A DNA stretch of 64,000 nucleotides. It comes from CAVVDY01 sp963815775 (GTDB taxonomy: Bacteria > Acidobacteriota > Terriglobia > Terriglobales > Acidobacteriaceae). Below are positions 60,179 through 64,000 of this stretch, one piece after another. Within the stretch, counting starts at the first letter, position 1; the number at the start of each line of letters is the position of its first letter. The translations under genes and the position numbers were made by a program. Below the pieces are notes generated by a model. It saw only the letters and a program-made list of their open reading frames with translations. It did not search any database and was not told the origin of the DNA. The stretch lies in assembly GCA_963815775.1 (NCBI GenBank), contig CAWFIB010000006.1, positions 1-64,000 on the forward strand, in the 5' to 3' direction.

Positions 60179-61096
60179 TCATGCTCGAATGCGCGGATTA
60201 AAAAGGGAATACGTCAGGTCGGTCAGAAAGTTCACCACCACGTAGGTCAGCCCGATCACCAGGATGCATCCCTGTACCAGGTAGTAGTCGCGGTTTGAGA
60301 TAGCCTGGATTGTGAGCCGCCCGATGCCCGGCCAGGAGAAGATCGTTTCAGTGACAATCGCGCCGGCCAGCATCGCGCCGAACTGCAATCCCACAACGGT
60401 AAGGATCGGAATCATGGCGTTGCGAAGTGCATGCCGGTAAACCACCGTCCGTTCCGGTAGCCCTTTGGCGCGTGCGGTGCGGACATAATCTTGCGACAGT
60501 TCCTCCAGCATGGAAGTCCTCACCATGCGCGTCAGGATCGCCGCTAACGCTCCCCCCATGGTGATTGCCGGCAAAATAAGGTGCGCCGGAGTGCCTGCGC
60601 CGGAAACCGGCAGCCATCCTAGGTCGATGGCAAATAGCAAAATCAGAATCGGTCCCAGCGCAAAATTAGGAAATGAGAGGCCCAACAGGGATACGAAGCT
60701 GAGCGCGCGGTCGTCCCACCGGTTGCGACGCAGTGCCGAGCGCACCCCCGCTGGAATGGCCAGCAGCAGCGCCACCGCCAGCGCCGCCAGGGTCAGTTCC
60801 AGGGTATACGGGTAGGCTTGCGCGATGATGTGTCCGACGTTCTGATTGAAGCGCAGCGAGCGTCCCATATCGCCGTGCACCAGGCCCCGCCAGTAGTTCA
60901 CGTACTGCTGGCCGAGAGGTACGTCGAGCCCATAGGCGTGACGCGCCGCGACAATATCGGTTGCGGCAGCTCCTTCACCTAGCATCTGCTGGATGGGATC
61001 ACCCGGCACCAGGTGGATGAAGAGGAAAACCACTGATACCACCAGCCACACAACTGGCAGCATGAACAGCAGGCGCGAAAGAATGTAGCGCAGCAT
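60179..61096 (-). CDS. Peptide-type ABC transporter permease (DppB/OppB family)
   Basis: The 305-residue protein has six membrane segments, the N-terminal LVPGDPIQQMLGE loop and the EAA coupling motif (YVRTARAKGLPERTVVYRHALRNAMIP), as in DppB/OppB. The partner permease, ATPases and binding protein are absent next to it. Its ATG overlaps the stop of the CorC-type gene by one base (TGATG), so the two are translationally coupled, an unusual pairing. Confidence 0.92.
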   Translation of the reverse strand: MLRYILSRLLFMLPVVWLVVSVVFLFIHLVPGDPIQQMLGEGAAATDIVAARHAYGLDVPLGQQYVNYWRGLVHGDMGRSLRFNQNVGHIIAQAYPYTLELTLAALAVALLLAIPAGVRSALRRNRWDDRALSFVSLLGLSFPNFALGPILILLFAIDLGWLPVSGAGTPAHLILPAITMGGALAAILTRMVRTSMLEELSQDYVRTARAKGLPERTVVYRHALRNAMIPILTVVGLQFGAMLAGAIVTETIFSWPGIGRLTIQAISNRDYYLVQGCILVIGLTYVVVNFLTDLTYSLFNPRIRA

Positions 61097-62478
61097 CAGC
61101 TTGTCGCCGGAGTGGCGTTCTGGGGCTCCGCTTCGGCTTGGTTCTGCAATGACTCGATGCGGACGCGATCCACTCGCAGCCCGTCCATTGCCGTTACCGT
61201 GTATCGCCGGCCCTGATACTCAAAGTTGTCGCCCATGCTGGGAATACGCTGCAACCGCGACAGCACAAATCCGGCGAGCGTTTCGAAGCCCTCATCGCGC
61301 GGAAGCTGGATCTGGTATTCCAGCTCCAGGTCACGAATGTTGAGTGATGCATCCAGTTCCATCTGCGTCGCACCCGGTAATGGTATCGGCTCGCGGCCCT
61401 CGAACTCATCCTCCATGGGTCCCACCAGTTGCGCCAGCACGTCCTCCACGGTGATCACACCTGCTGTCGAGCCAAACTCATCCACCACCACCGCCAGGTG
61501 ACGCTTGCGCTCCTTAAATTCGATCAGCAGGTCGGGAAGCGTCTTGGTCTCCGGAACCACCAGCACCTCGCGCATGATGTGGCGTACCCGCAGGTTGGTT
61601 TCCCGAGTGATGATTCTGCCCGTAGGAGTAGTTGACAGGCGGTAACGCATCCAGCGCATCAGGTCCCGCGTGTAAAGCACGCCGATGATGTGCTCCGGGC
61701 CGCTCTGCGGATCGTAGACCGGGACGCGGGAGTGTTGCTGGTCTACCACCCGCGTCAGAGCCTCATAAAGGGTCATGTCGCCGGGAACAGAAAAAATGTC
61801 AGGACGTGGCACCATCACTTCGCGCGCCACCACGCTTTCCAGCTCCAGCGCACGATGGATCATTTCTTCCTGCGGAGCTTCCAGCAGGCCGAGGTTGCGA
61901 CTGGCGGTGACGATCAGCTTCAACTCCTCCGGCGTATGGACACCGGCCTCGCGCACCGGCCGCATGCCGAAGACCTTCAGCACAGCCCGCGATGACGCGG
62001 TCATTAAGGCGAGCAGGGGCGCCGTCAGCCGCATGAAGACGTCCATCGGACCGGCGATGGCCAGCGCCACCCGCTCCGTCCTCTGCAAGGCGATAGACTT
62101 GGGTACCACCTCCCCAAGTATGACTGTTATGTAAGTGATGAGTGTAAACGCCAGGACCACGGCAACCGCGTGGGCGTACAAGTGCGCGTGTGGGAGGTTA
62201 ATGAACAGAGGCTCCAATATTCGCGCCATCGCTGCTTCGCCAATCCAGCCCAGCAGCAGGCTGGACAGCGTCACCCCGAACTGCACCGCGTTAATGAATT
62301 GATCGAGGTGTTGATGGAGCTTTAGAACCGTCCGTGAGCCAACCCGGTGTGCTGCCACCAGTTGCCGAATCTGCGTCTCGCGCAGGCTGACCATGGCAAA
62401 TTCAGCGGAGACGAAAAAGGCATTGGCCGCGACGATCAGCACCACCGCCACCAGGCGCAGCACGACGAAGGTAACCAT
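61096..62478 (-). CDS. CNNM/CBS-domain protein of the HlyC/CorC family
   Basis: The 460-residue membrane protein has an N-terminal CNNM (DUF21) domain with about four membrane segments (about 1-190). A CBS pair follows at about 210-335 (VMVPRPDIFSVPGDMTLYEA, then HIIGVLYTRDLMRWM, VPETKTLPDLLIEFKERKRH). A C-terminal CorC_HlyC domain at about 360-440 includes ITVEDVLAQLVGPMEDEFE and GFETLAGFVLSRLQRIPS. Such proteins are linked to Mg/Co efflux or to tolerance of divalent cations. It precedes the ABC permease on the same strand. Confidence 0.93.
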   Translation of the reverse strand: MVTFVVLRLVAVVLIVAANAFFVSAEFAMVSLRETQIRQLVAAHRVGSRTVLKLHQHLDQFINAVQFGVTLSSLLLGWIGEAAMARILEPLFINLPHAHLYAHAVAVVLAFTLITYITVILGEVVPKSIALQRTERVALAIAGPMDVFMRLTAPLLALMTASSRAVLKVFGMRPVREAGVHTPEELKLIVTASRNLGLLEAPQEEMIHRALELESVVAREVMVPRPDIFSVPGDMTLYEALTRVVDQQHSRVPVYDPQSGPEHIIGVLYTRDLMRWMRYRLSTTPTGRIITRETNLRVRHIMREVLVVPETKTLPDLLIEFKERKRHLAVVVDEFGSTAGVITVEDVLAQLVGPMEDEFEGREPIPLPGATQMELDASLNIRDLELEYQIQLPRDEGFETLAGFVLSRLQRIPSMGDNFEYQGRRYTVTAMDGLRVDRVRIESLQNQAEAEPQNATPATS

Positions 62479-62547
62479 GAAGGCAGAATCTTACCAAATC
62501 ACTTTGGCTTGGCAGGGTACGGGCGGATAGTCGATCAGCCAGTGGCT

Positions 62548-64000
62548 CTACAGAATCTTCTTCCAGTCGAGTTTGATCTGTGGCTTGCTCGTCGTACCTT
62601 CCACGTGAACCGGAAGGTAGGTCCCAGCCCCTTTCCTCTTGAACAGGGGGTCGAAAGGGATCACAATCCACCGCTTGGGGCCGGTCATAGTGTGGGAAAC
62701 CGTGGCTTGCAGACGCACATCGCCCGCGAAATTCAGTTCCTCATTGGGGATGGAGTAGCTGCCCTTCATCTCTACCGCTACTCCCGGCACCTTGAATTTC
62801 AGCTCGCTGAAGCGCATCTTGGCGTTTTGCAGCAGAAACGTTCCGTTGAATTGCGCCGGCACATTCTGGATCTCCATAACGTCCGGCTTCCCCTGGCCGC
62901 GGCGGCTGAGGCTATCCAGCTTCGACTGCACATCCTGATTGGTAAAATGGCCGTCCTTCACCTGGAAGTGTCCCGCGAGCGACATCTTGTCCAGCACCGC
63001 TTGATTGCCCGGTGGCAGCACCAGCTTGGCCTGGGTCAACAGCTTTCCCGCCAGCAGCGTGTTGCCCTTGTCGGTGGCCAGGACCAGCATGTCCTCCACG
63101 CGCGAGTCGTGGATGTCGATGTCCAGGCGGATGGTCTTGCCTTTCTCTCCTTTTTTACCCGCCACCTCGCCTCTGGCGATCACGTGCGAATTCAGAAAGC
63201 TTGCGTCCACCGGCTGCAGGTAGGTATTGCCGCTGGTGCCGTCGACGATGGCGTGGAACTTCGTCTTCAGATGCACCGCGCGCGCCCCACGGTCGAGCTG
63301 GAAGTCGGGTGTGTCGGTCGTGCCGTCAACCACGATGTTATTCAGTTGGCCGCTGTAATCGCCGATCGACGACAGAATCCCCGAGATGCCATTGAAGATT
63401 CCCAGATCAGCCTTGTCGAAGCTGTAGTGCCCCCCTACCGGCGTCTGGGCGGGATCGTCCAGGTCCCACGGTCCAAACCTGCCGGTGCTGTGAATGATGC
63501 CCGGAGGCTTGGGATTGGTAAGCTCCGCCTGAAAGGTCATCGGCTGGCCAATGCCCGCGCTCTTCAAACTGAGCTTGCGGATCTCAAATTCCATGGGATC
63601 GCGCTCCGGATTCTTGGGCAGGATGTAAAGCAGAGTCCCATCCGCCACCACTCCGTCGATCACAAAGTTTGCCAGATGCGGACGCTTTTTCGGCCCCTGG
63701 TTGTTATCAGCCGGGGGCTGCTCTCCCTTAGGCGCAACCTTGATGACAAGCCCATCCAGCTTCAGCGAAGTGACATGAATGGGAGCGCGCAGCAGCTCCA
63801 GCGGATCGGCTATCGCAACCAAGTGTTGAATGGCGATCAATGGTGGCTGGTTTTCATCGCGATTCGGAAGTACGAAATTGTCGGCGGAAATGCGAAAGGC
63901 CGGCACCAGAATCACGTGCAGGTTCTGCAATCGCACGTCGCGATGAAAATGCTCCCGCAACCCGCGCTCAACCCGCGCTTGCAGCCTGCGCTCCAGCGGC
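62548..64000 (-). CDS. AsmA-like/DUF748-type envelope protein (partial, runs off the window)
   Basis: The frame stays open through the right edge, so only the C-terminal ~484 residues are visible. They form an extended beta-rich protein: LQNLHVILVPAFRISADNFV, LLRAPIHVTSLKLDGLVIKV, LANFVIDGVVADGTLLYILP, LSLKSAGIGQPMTFQAEL, and an end with GTYLPVHVEGTTSKPQIKLD. This repeat-like pattern belongs to the AsmA family, long periplasmic proteins thought to move or organise lipids between the membranes. The N-terminal membrane anchor is outside the window. It is upstream of the CorC-type gene on the same strand, with a gap of 69 bases. Confidence 0.85.
   Translation of the reverse strand, partial: PLERRLQARVERGLREHFHRDVRLQNLHVILVPAFRISADNFVLPNRDENQPPLIAIQHLVAIADPLELLRAPIHVTSLKLDGLVIKVAPKGEQPPADNNQGPKKRPHLANFVIDGVVADGTLLYILPKNPERDPMEFEIRKLSLKSAGIGQPMTFQAELTNPKPPGIIHSTGRFGPWDLDDPAQTPVGGHYSFDKADLGIFNGISGILSSIGDYSGQLNNIVVDGTTDTPDFQLDRGARAVHLKTKFHAIVDGTSGNTYLQPVDASFLNSHVIARGEVAGKKGEKGKTIRLDIDIHDSRVEDMLVLATDKGNTLLAGKLLTQAKLVLPPGNQAVLDKMSLAGHFQVKDGHFTNQDVQSKLDSLSRRGQGKPDVMEIQNVPAQFNGTFLLQNAKMRFSELKFKVPGVAVEMKGSYSIPNEELNFAGDVRLQATVSHTMTGPKRWIVIPFDPLFKRKGAGTYLPVHVEGTTSKPQIKLDWKKIL

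Overview
The window looks like a chromosomal segment of an Acidobacteriota (Terriglobia-like) genome. This is inferred from the GC-rich coding style, large secreted FG-GAP/Ig-like proteins with a late membrane segment followed by a GCGGG motif, several Ser/Thr kinases carrying TPR-like arrays, coiled-coil porins, PEP-CTERM and BNR-type secreted proteins. No rRNA or other taxonomic marker is present, so the assignment is an inference.

Layout. (1) 1-13758 is a type VI secretion (T6SS) locus. A minus-strand block carries a partial ImpE/TagJ, Hcp, TssC and TssB. It is followed by a frameshifted methyltransferase, a small hypothetical gene, a leaderless lytic transglycosylase/LysM protein with a signal-peptide-bearing partner (candidate effector-immunity pair), a second sheath protein that fuses TssB-like and TssC-like halves, and a very large PpkA-like transmembrane kinase. 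(2) 14099-20659 encodes a 1690-residue FG-GAP/Ig surface protein and an outer-membrane barrel protein. (3) 20692-23654 is a patch of broken genes: an IS110-type transposase remnant, a galE tail, an MFS gene whose end runs into an orphan signal peptide, and a frameshifted integrase remnant. (4) 23770-33163 holds a BNR-repeat secreted protein, a TPR kinase and a VOC/two-hydrolase operon, separated by three copies of a conserved ~110-bp structured direct repeat. (5) gltB follows, then a degenerate fourth repeat copy, a tyrosine-recombinase remnant and tRNA-Phe. Together these look like the scar of an old integrated element. (6) 39094-47712 has an OmpA-like protein, a porin, a PEBP-family protein and a Ni/Co uptake set (cbiM-cbiQ-cbiO plus a convergent TonB receptor and a Cys/His-rich secreted protein). 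(7) 47819-64000 is mostly housekeeping: VKOR, a Crp/Fnr regulator, tryptophanase, UDP-glucose dehydrogenase, tRNA-Thr, a PEP-CTERM protein, an HTH/TPR protein, acyl-CoA dehydrogenase, a VOC protein, a PQQ/Ig-like secreted protein, an aminotransferase, an orphan peptide-type ABC permease, a CorC-type CBS protein and a partial AsmA-like protein.

How the parts work together. TssB/TssC form the contractile sheath, Hcp the inner tube, and the kinase is a likely post-translational controller. The transglycosylase is a plausible cargo. The TonB receptor and the CbiM/Q/O energy-coupling transporter could together move Ni or Co across both membranes. The accessory features most worth following are the repeat family at about 27.6, 30.3, 33.1 and 38.0 kb, the fused sheath protein, and the transglycosylase/partner pair.
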